NCBI RefSeq assembly: GCF_023805255.1
Contig: NZ_JAMSCK010000002.1
Location: 496,001-560,000 of the forward strand
DNA from: Gramella jeungdoensis
GTDB taxonomy: Bacteria; Bacteroidota; Bacteroidia; Flavobacteriales; Flavobacteriaceae
DNA: 64,000 nucleotides
Direction of reading: 5' to 3'
The notes beneath the pieces are model-generated. The model saw only the letters and a list, made by a program, of their open reading frames with translations, was not told the DNA's origin and did not search any database. The translations under genes were made by a program, and so were the position numbers. Below are positions 37,544 to 45,206 of this stretch, piece after piece (the first letter of the stretch is position 1; every line of letters begins with the position of its first letter).

Positions 37544-38448
37544 TTGTAAACAGTTGACTGAATTTTATTATTATTAAAAACAACTTCTTTGAGGAATTCA
37601 AAAACCTTAGGCAGGTGGTCAAATGGCATTCCTGAAATCTCATGACGTGCATCCTGAAAACTATAGAATAGATAAGATGCGTTTAATTTATCAAGTTTTT
37701 CCACTATGGTTTTGGAACCGTCAAGGATAATATATCCGGATTTTGAATTTTCGCAATAATGATGTGCAGCCGTCGCATATGGAACAAGAATATCATCGGT
37801 GCCATGAAAGAAAAGCCCGGGAATCGCATTTTCTTCTCTTAAATATCTTACGTCTACGATCGCCCCGGCAAGAGATATAACCGCTGAAAATTCGATATCA
37901 GAATATTTTTCTGAATCCTCAAACATAAGGTCAGGGTTATATACTGCGTTAAGAACTGCTTCCGCTCCTGCGCTGCTTCCTCCTACAATTATTTTTTCAG
38001 GATCTATATTGAATTTATCTGCATTAGTCTTCATGAATTTCGCAGCATCCATAAAATCCTCAGCGGCAAGCTGAAATGTCTTCAACTTTCCTGCGGCGTC
38101 AAAATCACATCCAAAGCCAGTTTCCTTCCCTTTCCTTATCAGGCGGTAGGAAATAAGTCCCACGGTATAGCCTTTAGCAGCAGCTATTTTTGCGAATTTT
38201 ACTTCCTGTGGATTCTTAGGGCTTCCGCCCGCAAAACCTCCTCCATGCATAAAGATGATTAGCGGAGTTTTTTCGGAGTTCTTTTTTTCGGGTCGGTATA
38301 TATCAATAATTAAATCTTCCCCATCTTTGGAACTGTAGATCTCCGTTTGAACAGAGCCTACTGTGTATAGACTATCAATGTATTTCTCCTGAGCTGCAAT
38401 GCTTTGCAAAGTCAAAAAAGCGATGCAATAGAATAGGATCTTTTTCAT
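37540..38448 (-). CDS. Secreted alpha/beta-hydrolase esterase (carbohydrate esterase-like)
   Basis: 302 residues; signal peptide ends S-I-A-A-Q. The oxyanion-hole motif H-G-G-G-F-A-G-G is near residue 70; the nucleophile elbow is G-G-S-S-A-G; a late Asp is in F-H-G-T-D-D and the His is in D-A-R-H-E-I. This matches the BD-FAE/lipase-like esterases that deacylate plant or marine glycans. It is the first gene of the minus-strand operon and shares an ATGA-type 4-base overlap with the PHP gene. Confidence 0.83.
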   Translation of the reverse strand: MKKILFYCIAFLTLQSIAAQEKYIDSLYTVGSVQTEIYSSKDGEDLIIDIYRPEKKNSEKTPLIIFMHGGGFAGGSPKNPQEVKFAKIAAAKGYTVGLISYRLIRKGKETGFGCDFDAAGKLKTFQLAAEDFMDAAKFMKTNADKFNIDPEKIIVGGSSAGAEAVLNAVYNPDLMFEDSEKYSDIEFSAVISLAGAIVDVRYLREENAIPGLFFHGTDDILVPYATAAHHYCENSKSGYIILDGSKTIVEKLDKLNASYLFYSFQDARHEISGMPFDHLPKVFEFLKEVVFNNNKIQSTVYK

Positions 38449-38526
38449 GCCGTAATATAAAGTTTAGGCTTTGAATATACTTAATTTTGAAGGGATAAAT
38501 AAGTGGTAATTTCAACCAGAAAATTT

Positions 38527-38534
38527 TATCTTCG
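38527..38534 (+). promoter_or_regulatory. Possible -7 box before the GatB/YqeY gene
   Basis: TATCTTCG matches five of six fixed positions of TAnnTTTG and lies 19 bases before the ATG. No convincing -33 element was found. Confidence 0.35.
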
Positions 38535-38552
38535 CAACATAATTTTTGAATT

Positions 38553-39002
38553 ATGAGTTTACAGGATAAAGTAATGGTAGAAATGAAAGCAGCGATGAAA
38601 GCTAAGGACAGTGCTAAACTGGAAGCTTTAAGAGCTGTAAAGAGTGCCATACTGTTAGCTAATACCGAATCTTCATCGAAAGACGGCCTTACAGAAGAAG
38701 AGGAACTGAAACTTTTACAGAAGCTGGTAAAGCAGCGTAAGGAAAGTGCTCAGATATATAAGGAGCAGGGCAGGGAAGACCTGGCTGAGCCTGAAATGAG
38801 ACAGGCTGAGGTTATTGAGCAATTTCTCCCTGAACAGCTTAGCGAAGCTGAAATCGAAGCAAAAGTAGATGAGATCATTGCGAAGACCGGAGCTTCAGGA
38901 ATGCAGGATATGGGCAAAGTTATGGGCATGGCGACCGGGGAGCTTGCAGGAAAGGCTGATGGTAAGACCATATCTACCATAGTAAGAAAGAAATTAAGTT
39001 AA
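38553..39002 (+). CDS. GatB/YqeY domain-containing protein
   Basis: 149 residues, the full length of the stand-alone YqeY family. The N-terminal helical part (M-K-A-A-M-K-A-K-D-S-A-K-L-E-A-L-R) is followed by E-Q-F-L-P-E-Q-L-S and the C-terminal G-K-V-M-G-M-A-T-G-E-L-A-G-K-A-D-G-K-T-I. The domain is related to the tRNA-binding tail of GatB, and the protein may bind tRNA, but its role is not established. It lies 13 bases before tRNA-Arg. Confidence 0.88.
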   Translation: MSLQDKVMVEMKAAMKAKDSAKLEALRAVKSAILLANTESSSKDGLTEEEELKLLQKLVKQRKESAQIYKEQGREDLAEPEMRQAEVIEQFLPEQLSEAEIEAKVDEIIAKTGASGMQDMGKVMGMATGELAGKADGKTISTIVRKKLS

Positions 39003-39015
39003 GAATTTATAGAGC

Positions 39016-39089
39016 GGCCCAGTAGTTCAACTGGATAGAATATCAGATTTCGGCTCTGAGGGTTGGGGGTTCGAATCCTCCCTGGGTCA
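39016..39089 (+). tRNA. tRNA-Arg (anticodon TCG)
   Basis: A complete 74-base cloverleaf. Acceptor GGCCCAG/CTGGGTC (one G-U), D stem GTTC/GAAT, anticodon stem TCAGA/TCTGA with loop TTTCGGC giving anticodon TCG, T stem GGGGG/CCTCC with loop TTCGAAT, discriminator A. CCA is not encoded. A terminator follows. Confidence 0.95.
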
Positions 39090-39098
39090 CAGATGAAT

Positions 39099-39131
39099 AA
39101 AAAGTCTGCAGCGAAAGCTGCGGACTTTTTA
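39099..39131 (+). terminator. Terminator after tRNA-Arg
   Basis: AAAGTCTGCAGC / GCTGCGGACTTT stem around a GAAA tetraloop (39102-39128 approximately), then T-run. Confidence 0.85.
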
Positions 39132-39231
39132 GGTTTAAAAAAGCTCCCAAAGCTTGCTTGAATGGAGTTTATTTAATCAAAAAATGCCAAACATAGTTTG
39201 GCAGACTTTGTATTCCCGAAATGGAATTTAA

Positions 39232-39306
39232 CAGGAAGGGCGAAGCCAACTCTCCCTGGTTCACATATAAATGAAAAGTCCACAGTGAAAATTGTGGATT
39301 TTTTTG
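39232..39306 (+). repeat. Degenerate copy of the tRNA-Arg 3' end plus its terminator
   Basis: The segment around 39250-39265 (TCTCCCTGGTTCACAT) mirrors the tRNA end (CCTCCCTGGGTCACAG) and is followed at the same distance by a second hairpin, AAAGTCCACAGT-GAAA-ATTGTGGATTTT, with a T-run. The order and spacing match the real tRNA/terminator pair, but no cloverleaf can be drawn. The hairpin probably still terminates the convergent transcripts. Confidence 0.65.
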
Positions 39307-39309
39307 TTT

Positions 39310-40911
39310 TTAGTCTAATTCAATCCGATTGATCTCGAACTCCTCAATAGTAAGGTTAGCGTTTGAACTGATCGTAAACCTGGTGTAAGGCTCATTCGGA
39401 AAGAAAATTTCACTCATTACCGTAGCTCCATCATCATAAAATATTTCAATTGACGTCTTATCCAGTATGAAATGGACTTTTAGCGTATCAGATTTTGAAA
39501 TCCTTGGAGCTGTAGAAGTTTTCTGAGTGAACTTTTCGTTGAAGTCTGTGATTCCCGATTTTTTTCTATTGATATAAAACTGATGATCGATCCTGTTCAA
39601 ACCGAATTTCAGGGAATCATTTTGAGAATTACTAAGTATAAATTCTAGTTTATTGATCTCGTCCAAAGGTAAATTAAGAGAGAATTCATTATTCATAAGA
39701 TCCTCCTCTTCTGAAGAATAAGTGTAAGTTTTTCCAGTATTCAGCTTATTTTCGGCAAAGATCACCGTTCTGTATTTATTCAGTTCTCTTACAGGTTTTG
39801 ATAAGATCCTGTATTTCTCATCCATCTTTTTGAGTTCTAATTCTCTTGCAATCGTCATGGTACTTCTCCATTTTTCGGTTGGAACTTCCTGAGCGTAGAG
39901 CCAGTTGGACATCCAGCCTATAAACAGGCTACGCCCATCCTTTTGTGGAATATTAGACCAGGTAACTCCCGCATAATTGTCTTTGCCGAAGTCGAGCCAG
40001 AAACTGTGCTTTTCATCAAGATTCTGCATATACTCTTCTGGAGTGAATATGGTGCCATCAAAATCTCCGACAAAATACTGCGTGCCTGAACCACCATTAT
40101 ACCCTCCGGGATTAAGACTTTGAATTAATACCCATTTAATTTCATCACTTCCTTTAACCTTCATCGGGAAAAAATCGGGACATTCCCATACTCCGTTATG
40201 TGCTCCTGTAGTTTCGCCAAATTCTGAAATTTTTTCCCAGTCCTTCAAATTTTGAGATGAATAGAAATAGCTTCTATCTCTGGTAGCAAGAACCATCAGC
40301 CACTGATCGTTGATGGTATCCCTTATTACTTTAGGGTCTCTAAAATCCTGTATTCCAGGATTGGGGATCACCGGATTCTTTCTGTATTTGGTCCAGTTAA
40401 AACCTTCATCCAGGCTATAGGCTATTGCCTGGGACTGGTAATCTTTTTCTCCCTGTTTCTCTCTTTTGGGGTCATGGTATGTGTACATGGCTATTACCGT
40501 AGTTTTACCGTCTTCACTAAACCCGGAGGTGTTTTTGGAATCAACTACGGCGCTACCAGAGAAGATATAACCTTTTTCATCTGGCTTAAGAGCAATTGGC
40601 TGTTCTTCCCAAACGATCATATCTTTACTCGTAGCATGACCCCAGTGCATAGGCCCCCAAACGATGTCTTCAGGATAATATTGAAAATAGAGGTGATAAG
40701 TTCCATTTAGATAGAACATCCCATTGGGATCGTTCATCCAGTTGTTCTTCGGAGTAAAATGAAAAGACGGGCGAAATACTGATTCCTCCTCGTTTAGAGT
40801 GATTTCATTTTCTTCTCTTGTTTTATCTTCTTTGTTTTTACAGGAGATGAGAAATGCAGGTATGCAAAGGGTAAATAAAATAATTTGAAAATAATTCTTC
40901 ATCTTAGTCAT
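39310..40911 (-). CDS. GH32 fructan hydrolase, lipoprotein
   Basis: 533 residues; lipobox L-I-S-C (Cys24). The nucleophile is Asp61 in W-M-N-D-P-N-G; the transition-state stabiliser is in F-R-D-P-K and the acid/base is in W-E-C-P-D-F-F. A propeller is followed by a C-terminal beta-sandwich, as in levanases, inulinases and invertases; exo-acting fructosidase is most likely. The start at 40911 overlaps the end of the transporter gene by 8 bases; ATG 40902 is an alternative. No susCD pair accompanies it. Confidence 0.93.
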   Translation of the reverse strand: MTKMKNYFQIILFTLCIPAFLISCKNKEDKTREENEITLNEEESVFRPSFHFTPKNNWMNDPNGMFYLNGTYHLYFQYYPEDIVWGPMHWGHATSKDMIVWEEQPIALKPDEKGYIFSGSAVVDSKNTSGFSEDGKTTVIAMYTYHDPKREKQGEKDYQSQAIAYSLDEGFNWTKYRKNPVIPNPGIQDFRDPKVIRDTINDQWLMVLATRDRSYFYSSQNLKDWEKISEFGETTGAHNGVWECPDFFPMKVKGSDEIKWVLIQSLNPGGYNGGSGTQYFVGDFDGTIFTPEEYMQNLDEKHSFWLDFGKDNYAGVTWSNIPQKDGRSLFIGWMSNWLYAQEVPTEKWRSTMTIARELELKKMDEKYRILSKPVRELNKYRTVIFAENKLNTGKTYTYSSEEEDLMNNEFSLNLPLDEINKLEFILSNSQNDSLKFGLNRIDHQFYINRKKSGITDFNEKFTQKTSTAPRISKSDTLKVHFILDKTSIEIFYDDGATVMSEIFFPNEPYTRFTISSNANLTIEEFEINRIELD

Positions 40912-42226
40912 TATTTAAAGCTAATTCAGCCGATAATTCTTCCAGGGATTTGCCTTTGGTTTCCGGCATCATGAAAATGACGAATAATAACTGAAGCACC
41001 ATCATAAATGCGAAGAAAGCAAATACGGCTCCGGCCCCGACGGTTGAAAAAAGATATGGAATTAGCGAGGGAATTATTGCGGCAAGTAACCAGTGGGTTG
41101 AAGAACCGAATGCCTGACCTGAAGCTCTGATATGATTAGGAAAAATCTCTGATATAAAAACCCAGATGACAGCACCCTGTCCTATGGCATGCGAAGCGAT
41201 AAAAATGAAAAGGAATATCGGCACAAAATAACCACCCCAATTAAGAAAGAAAGCTGCAGCTACCAGGGAAAGGGATATGATATACCCGGCAGAACCTATG
41301 TACATTAGTTTTTTTCTTCCCAAACGGTCAATCAGGAATACTCCAAAAAGAGTAAATATTAGATTCACTACTCCAATTCCAATACTGCTGAGTAAGGCCG
41401 TGCTTACTCCCAGTCCGGCCTCTTCAAAGATTCTTGGAGCATAATACAGGAATGCATTGATTCCTGATAGCTGGTTAAAAAAGGCAATCAGGAAGGCAAG
41501 GATGAGTGGGAAGCGATATTTTTTCATGAAGATGTTCTCTCCTGAAATATGATTCTCTGCCTGAGTTCTGATTTCCATTATTTTATCCTGCACATTTATA
41601 TCGGGATTAATAATTTCAAGCGTGGCTTTTGCTTTTTCAATTTTACCTTTAGAAATCAGCCAGCGAGGACTTTCCGGAATTGTTAAGACAAAAAGGAAAT
41701 AAATAAATGCTGGAATCGCTTCAACCCCAAGCATCCATCTCCATGGTTCACTTCCTGTATTTCTTAATAAATAATTAGATAAAAAAGCAATTAAAATTCC
41801 CAGGACAATATTGAATTGATAGAGTGATACCAGTCTTCCCCGGTCTTTCTGTGGGGCTATTTCAGAAACATAAGCCGGTGCGGCAATTGTTGAGGCACCC
41901 ACACCCAGACCGCCAATAAACCTGAATGCGGCAAAAATATAGGGACCGTTTACTAGAGCCGATCCAATAGCCGAGATAAAATATAAAGCTCCGATTATTA
42001 ATAAGGTATTCTTTCTGCCTAAAGCATTGGTAGGAATTCCACCAAATATAGCTCCTATAACAGTTCCCCAGAGAGCCATGGCCATTACAACTGATCCGTG
42101 GATGGCGTCACTGGTTCCCCAGGCAGTCTGTAATTGTTGATCGGCGCCCGAGATAACTACAGTATCGAAACCGAAGAGAAAACCCGCCAGAGCTGCGCAT
42201 ATGGACCAAAGTAGAATTTTGTTCAT
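40904..42226 (-). CDS. MFS sugar:H+ symporter (sugar porter family)
   Basis: 440 residues with about 12 transmembrane helices. Sugar-porter signatures are present: G-F-D-T-V-V-I-S-G in helix 1, G-R-K-N after helix 2, R-F-I-G-G-L-G-V-G in helix 4, P-E-S-P-R-W-L near the central loop, N-Q-L-S-G-I-N-A-F-L-Y-Y in helix 7, D-R-L-G-R-K-K and P-E-T-K-G near the end. Co-transcribed with the GH32 gene (8-base overlap), it most likely imports fructose or a short fructoside across the inner membrane. Confidence 0.92.
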   Translation of the reverse strand: MNKILLWSICAALAGFLFGFDTVVISGADQQLQTAWGTSDAIHGSVVMAMALWGTVIGAIFGGIPTNALGRKNTLLIIGALYFISAIGSALVNGPYIFAAFRFIGGLGVGASTIAAPAYVSEIAPQKDRGRLVSLYQFNIVLGILIAFLSNYLLRNTGSEPWRWMLGVEAIPAFIYFLFVLTIPESPRWLISKGKIEKAKATLEIINPDINVQDKIMEIRTQAENHISGENIFMKKYRFPLILAFLIAFFNQLSGINAFLYYAPRIFEEAGLGVSTALLSSIGIGVVNLIFTLFGVFLIDRLGRKKLMYIGSAGYIISLSLVAAAFFLNWGGYFVPIFLFIFIASHAIGQGAVIWVFISEIFPNHIRASGQAFGSSTHWLLAAIIPSLIPYLFSTVGAGAVFAFFAFMMVLQLLFVIFMMPETKGKSLEELSAELALNND

Positions 42227-42480
42227 TAACTATTGAGTATGAGTGAATTGGGTTTTAAAGGAATTATTTCAGTTAATATATGAATTATTGATAAATATTT
42301 CTATTTTTATCATCAGTCACTAATAATATTGTTGTTTGTTTGAAAAAATGAAAATAAACTTAATATTATTGCCCTACATTTTTGGTTTTTTTTAAACCTT
42401 CGCGTTAAATCTTGTATAAATAGTTTTATCAGGATGACTTAACTTCTAAATTAGCTCTCACAGTAAAAAACCTAACACCT

Positions 42481-42843
42481 ATGGCAGCATATTTTAATAC
42501 AAATCAACTAAGGAGTTCACTGCAGGAATTAGTGAAAGTATATATTTCTGAATGTGAGGAATGCAAGGAATTATCACAGGATTGCATCGATCTGATAAGG
42601 CATAATTTTCTGGCGGAGTTTGTAGTCTATAATAAAAAAGATAACACAATTGAAGTAGGAATAAATGAAACAGAAAAATTTGATGGCTATCCTGAAATTA
42701 AGATATATACTTTTCCTTTAGAGGATATTGGAAAAAAAGTAGATCACTCATTCAGGAATAATACAGAAGACCTGGAATTCTACGGAAAACTTGTAGGAAG
42801 AAGGAAGGGTATAGGTTCTAACTCTGTAGTTGTATTTGAATAA
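42481..42843 (+). CDS. Hypothetical soluble protein with N-terminal Cys cluster
   Basis: 120 residues, no signal peptide. Three Cys lie close together (E-C-E-E-C-K-E-L-S-Q-D-C, residues about 22-33); the rest is a mix of beta strands and helices. I do not recognise the family. It is preceded by 254 AT-rich bases and ends in a strong terminator, so it is a single-gene unit. A metal or redox role for the Cys cluster is only a possibility. Confidence 0.7.
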   Translation: MAAYFNTNQLRSSLQELVKVYISECEECKELSQDCIDLIRHNFLAEFVVYNKKDNTIEVGINETEKFDGYPEIKIYTFPLEDIGKKVDHSFRNNTEDLEFYGKLVGRRKGIGSNSVVVFE

Positions 42844-42863
42844 AGATAAAATGTTATTATATG

Positions 42864-42900
42864 AAAAGCGGTTTTAAGATATATTAAAACCGCTTTTTTT
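42864..42900. terminator. Terminator between convergent genes
   Basis: Perfect stem AAAAGCGGTTTTAA (42864-42877) / TTAAAACCGCTTTT (42884-42897), followed by T-run; serves the hypothetical gene and probably the minus-strand YpdA gene. Confidence 0.88.
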
Positions 42901-42902
42901 AA

Positions 42903-43898
42903 TTAATTTATTTGATGCTTTTCTTTTTTACTGAGATGATCCATAATCATTTTCGCATGAATACGGGAATTCTCAATAAACCATTTATGGGTTTCAACTC
43001 CCCCGCATATAACGCCTGCTAAAAAGATTCCCGGAATATTGGTTTCCATGGTATCTTCATTATACCGAGGAATTTTACGACCATCTGTAGATAATTTAAT
43101 TCCCATATCCTGAAGAAATCCAAAATTTGGTCGATAACCTGTAAGCAAAAGAACAAAATCATTTTCAAGGATATCTTCGCCATCGGGTGTGTCTATAACT
43201 ACTTCACTCTCTTTGATTTCCTTAAGATTAGAATTGAAATAAGCTTTTATACTACCTTCTTTAATCCTGTTTATAATATCGGGTCTTACCCAGTATTTTA
43301 CCCTTTCGCCAATTTCAGGTTTTCTAACCACCATGGTCACATCTCCTCCTTTGCGATAGATTTCTAAGGCAGCGTCCACAGCAGAATTACTGGCACCAAC
43401 TACTAGTGTTTTTTGAGTAGCATAATAATGTGGATCATTGTAATAGTGCGAAACCTTGGGCAGATCTTCACCCGGTACACCAAGATAATTGGGGATATCA
43501 TAAAATCCTGTAGCCACAATCACATTTTCAGCTAAATAATCACCTTTCGTAGTAGTAACCGTATGGGTTTTATCTGAATGTGTTTTTACTGAAGTGACTT
43601 TTTCGAATAACTTGATATTGATACTATTAGAGGTCGCAATTCTCCTGTAATATTCTAAGGCTTCTCTTTTACCAGGTTTAGGGTTATTGCTGATAAAAGG
43701 AATTTCATCCAGTTCCAGTTTTTCTGAAGTTGAAAAAAAGGTCATATTCGTTGGGTAGTGGTATAGTGAATTTACAAGGCAACCCTTTTCAAGGATAATG
43801 TAGGAAAGCTTCTTTTTTTGAGCCTCCAGGGCACAGGCTATACCAATAGGTCCTCCTCCAATAATTACGACTTCATATTTGTTTTCAGGAATTTGCAA
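42903..43898 (-). CDS. ypdA: YpdA-family FAD-dependent oxidoreductase (bacillithiol disulfide reductase-like)
   Basis: 331 residues, thioredoxin-reductase-like fold without the CxxC active site. FAD site is V-V-I-I-G-G-G-P-I-G near the N-terminus; NAD(P)H site is L-V-V-G-A-S-N-S-A; the C-terminal block is G-I-F-L-A-G-V-I-C-G-G, and Y-H-Y-P-T-N-M-T-F-F-S-T is typical of YpdA. In Firmicutes this enzyme reduces oxidised bacillithiol; flavobacteria also make bacillithiol-type thiols, so the same role is likely. Its start overlaps the end of rpe by 14 bases. Confidence 0.85.
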   Translation of the reverse strand: MQIPENKYEVVIIGGGPIGIACALEAQKKKLSYIILEKGCLVNSLYHYPTNMTFFSTSEKLELDEIPFISNNPKPGKREALEYYRRIATSNSINIKLFEKVTSVKTHSDKTHTVTTTKGDYLAENVIVATGFYDIPNYLGVPGEDLPKVSHYYNDPHYYATQKTLVVGASNSAVDAALEIYRKGGDVTMVVRKPEIGERVKYWVRPDIINRIKEGSIKAYFNSNLKEIKESEVVIDTPDGEDILENDFVLLLTGYRPNFGFLQDMGIKLSTDGRKIPRYNEDTMETNIPGIFLAGVICGGVETHKWFIENSRIHAKMIMDHLSKKEKHQIN

Positions 43899-44547
43899 GC
43901 TGTTTTAGGTTTTTTATGGTTTGGGGCTGGTCTTCTGCTTTAAATACAAAGCTTCCGGCTACCAGAACATCAGCTCCGGCCTTTGCTAGTTGTGCCGCAT
44001 TTTTATCTGTAACACCTCCGTCGATCTCGATAAGGGTTTTAGCGTTACTCATAGAGATGATCTCTTTTAGTCTCTGGATCTTATTATATGTGTTTTCAAT
44101 AAAGCTTTGACCGCCAAATCCCGGATTTACACTCATTACAAGTACTACGTCGATATCACTGATAATATCTTTCAAAAGATCTACACTTGTATGTGGGTTG
44201 ATCGCCACGCCCGCTTTCATACCTTCGGCCTTGATCGCCTGTAAAGTTCTATGTAAATGCGTACAGGCTTCATAATGAACAGTGAGAATATCAGTACCTA
44301 GCTGGGCAAATTCCTTGATATACCTGTCTGGATCAATGATCATGAGGTGAACGTCGAGTGTCTTTTGTGCGTGTTTTGCAATTGCTTTTAAAACGGGCAT
44401 TCCATAGGAAATATTAGGAACAAATACTCCGTCCATTATATCAATATGAAACCAATCTGCTTCACTATTATTAACCATTTCTGTATCCCGCTGAAGATTA
44501 CCAAAATCGGATGCCAGCATAGAAGGTGCGATCAATTTTTCTTTCAT
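43885..44547 (-). CDS. rpe: Ribulose-phosphate 3-epimerase
   Basis: 220-residue TIM barrel that interconverts ribulose-5-phosphate and xylulose-5-phosphate. Landmarks: L-I-A-P-S-M-L-A-S-D-F, W-F-H-I-D-I-M-D-G-V-F-V-P-N, D-V-H-L-M, V-M-S-V-N-P-G-F-G-G-Q and I-E-I-D-G-G-V, with a phosphate-binding A-G-S-F-V-F near the end. Translation is coupled to ypdA by the 14-base overlap, linking pentose phosphate flux and thiol redox perhaps by chance. Confidence 0.95.
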   Translation of the reverse strand: MKEKLIAPSMLASDFGNLQRDTEMVNNSEADWFHIDIMDGVFVPNISYGMPVLKAIAKHAQKTLDVHLMIIDPDRYIKEFAQLGTDILTVHYEACTHLHRTLQAIKAEGMKAGVAINPHTSVDLLKDIISDIDVVLVMSVNPGFGGQSFIENTYNKIQRLKEIISMSNAKTLIEIDGGVTDKNAAQLAKAGADVLVAGSFVFKAEDQPQTIKNLKQLANS

Positions 44548-44602
44548 TATTCTTTTGCTATGATTTGTGCAAAAATAGGAAGAAAATAATGTTATCTATA
44601 GC

Positions 44603-45004
44603 TTAATAGATAAAAGCCCTTAGAACATTGTTTACTGCATGTCGGGTTTTAGAGTCCAGGACCTCCAGGTGAAGATGGTAATCCTTGAGTTTTGCAGGAT
44701 TGTATTTTGTGTTTTCGGTTACATAATCACTTATGTATCCATCAAAAGCTGGCTTATAGATGGGTTTTTCAAACAGTTTTATAACATTGGTGTGTCGCTC
44801 ATCATGTTTAATTGTCTCGAAAAGATCTTTAACTTTTTCTTCTTCACCTTCGATTACCTGAAAGAAATTACCATCGGAAAATAAAAGGAGGCCGGTAATG
44901 TTTTTCTCGTTGTTATATTCCTCAGAACTGGTTAATATTTCCCCAACTTCTTTTTCCGACATTTCTTTTTTGGCCGTACTTACGTAACTAATTGCGTAGC
45001 GCAT
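44603..45004 (-). CDS. Stand-alone BLUF blue-light sensor
   Basis: 133 residues from ATG 45004 (M-R-Y-A-I-S-Y-V-S-T-A); an in-frame TTG at 45037 is less likely. Flavin-network residues are Tyr7, Asn31 and Gln49, with spacing of 24 and 18, the same as Tyr21/Asn45/Gln63 of AppA. I-T-G-L-L-L-F and F-F-Q-V-I-E-G are classic BLUF signatures. The semi-conserved Trp and Met of the C-terminal strand correspond to Tyr90 and Ser92 here. There is no effector domain; short BLUF proteins act through protein partners. Confidence 0.87.
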   Translation of the reverse strand: MRYAISYVSTAKKEMSEKEVGEILTSSEEYNNEKNITGLLLFSDGNFFQVIEGEEEKVKDLFETIKHDERHTNVIKLFEKPIYKPAFDGYISDYVTENTKYNPAKLKDYHLHLEVLDSKTRHAVNNVLRAFIY

Positions 45005-45097
45005 AACTAAGGAATTAAGGCTTTTGGGTAGGGTCAAAGCGGTTATTATATTTTGAAATTAAAGAAAATCAGATGAAAAAAAGTTAAGATAATGACA

Positions 45098-45128
45098 AGA
45101 AAAAACCCCGGTCATCACTCCGGGGTCA
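45098..45128 (-). terminator. Terminator downstream of the sigma factor gene
   Basis: ACCCCGG (45105-45111) / CCGGGGT (45120-45126) with an A-run on the left, which is a U-run on the minus strand. Confidence 0.85.
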
Positions 45129-45146
45129 TTCATCAATCAAAAAACG

Positions 45147-45191
45147 AACAGTTATTTTCATGACGGTTCATCACGCCGTCACTAAACTGTT
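45147..45191 (-). other. Nested inverted repeats in the sigma factor 3' UTR
   Basis: Outer arms AACAGTT (45147-45153) / AACTGTT (45185-45191) enclose inner arms GACGG (45162-45166) / CCGTC (45176-45180). This would give a two-tier RNA stem between the stop codon and the terminator. Confidence 0.45.
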
Positions 45192-45206
45192 GTTGCTTTA
45201 AATATT

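Noticed and set aside
10668-38448. Laminarin (beta-1,3-glucan) utilisation locus
   Set aside because: The usual GH16, GH17 and GH30 laminarinases are absent; GH144 plus GH3 and the sulfatases, esterases and PHP protein point to another, substituted glucan.
39232-39306. A second functional tRNA
   Set aside because: Only the 3' end resembles tRNA-Arg; no D arm, anticodon arm or paired acceptor can be drawn.
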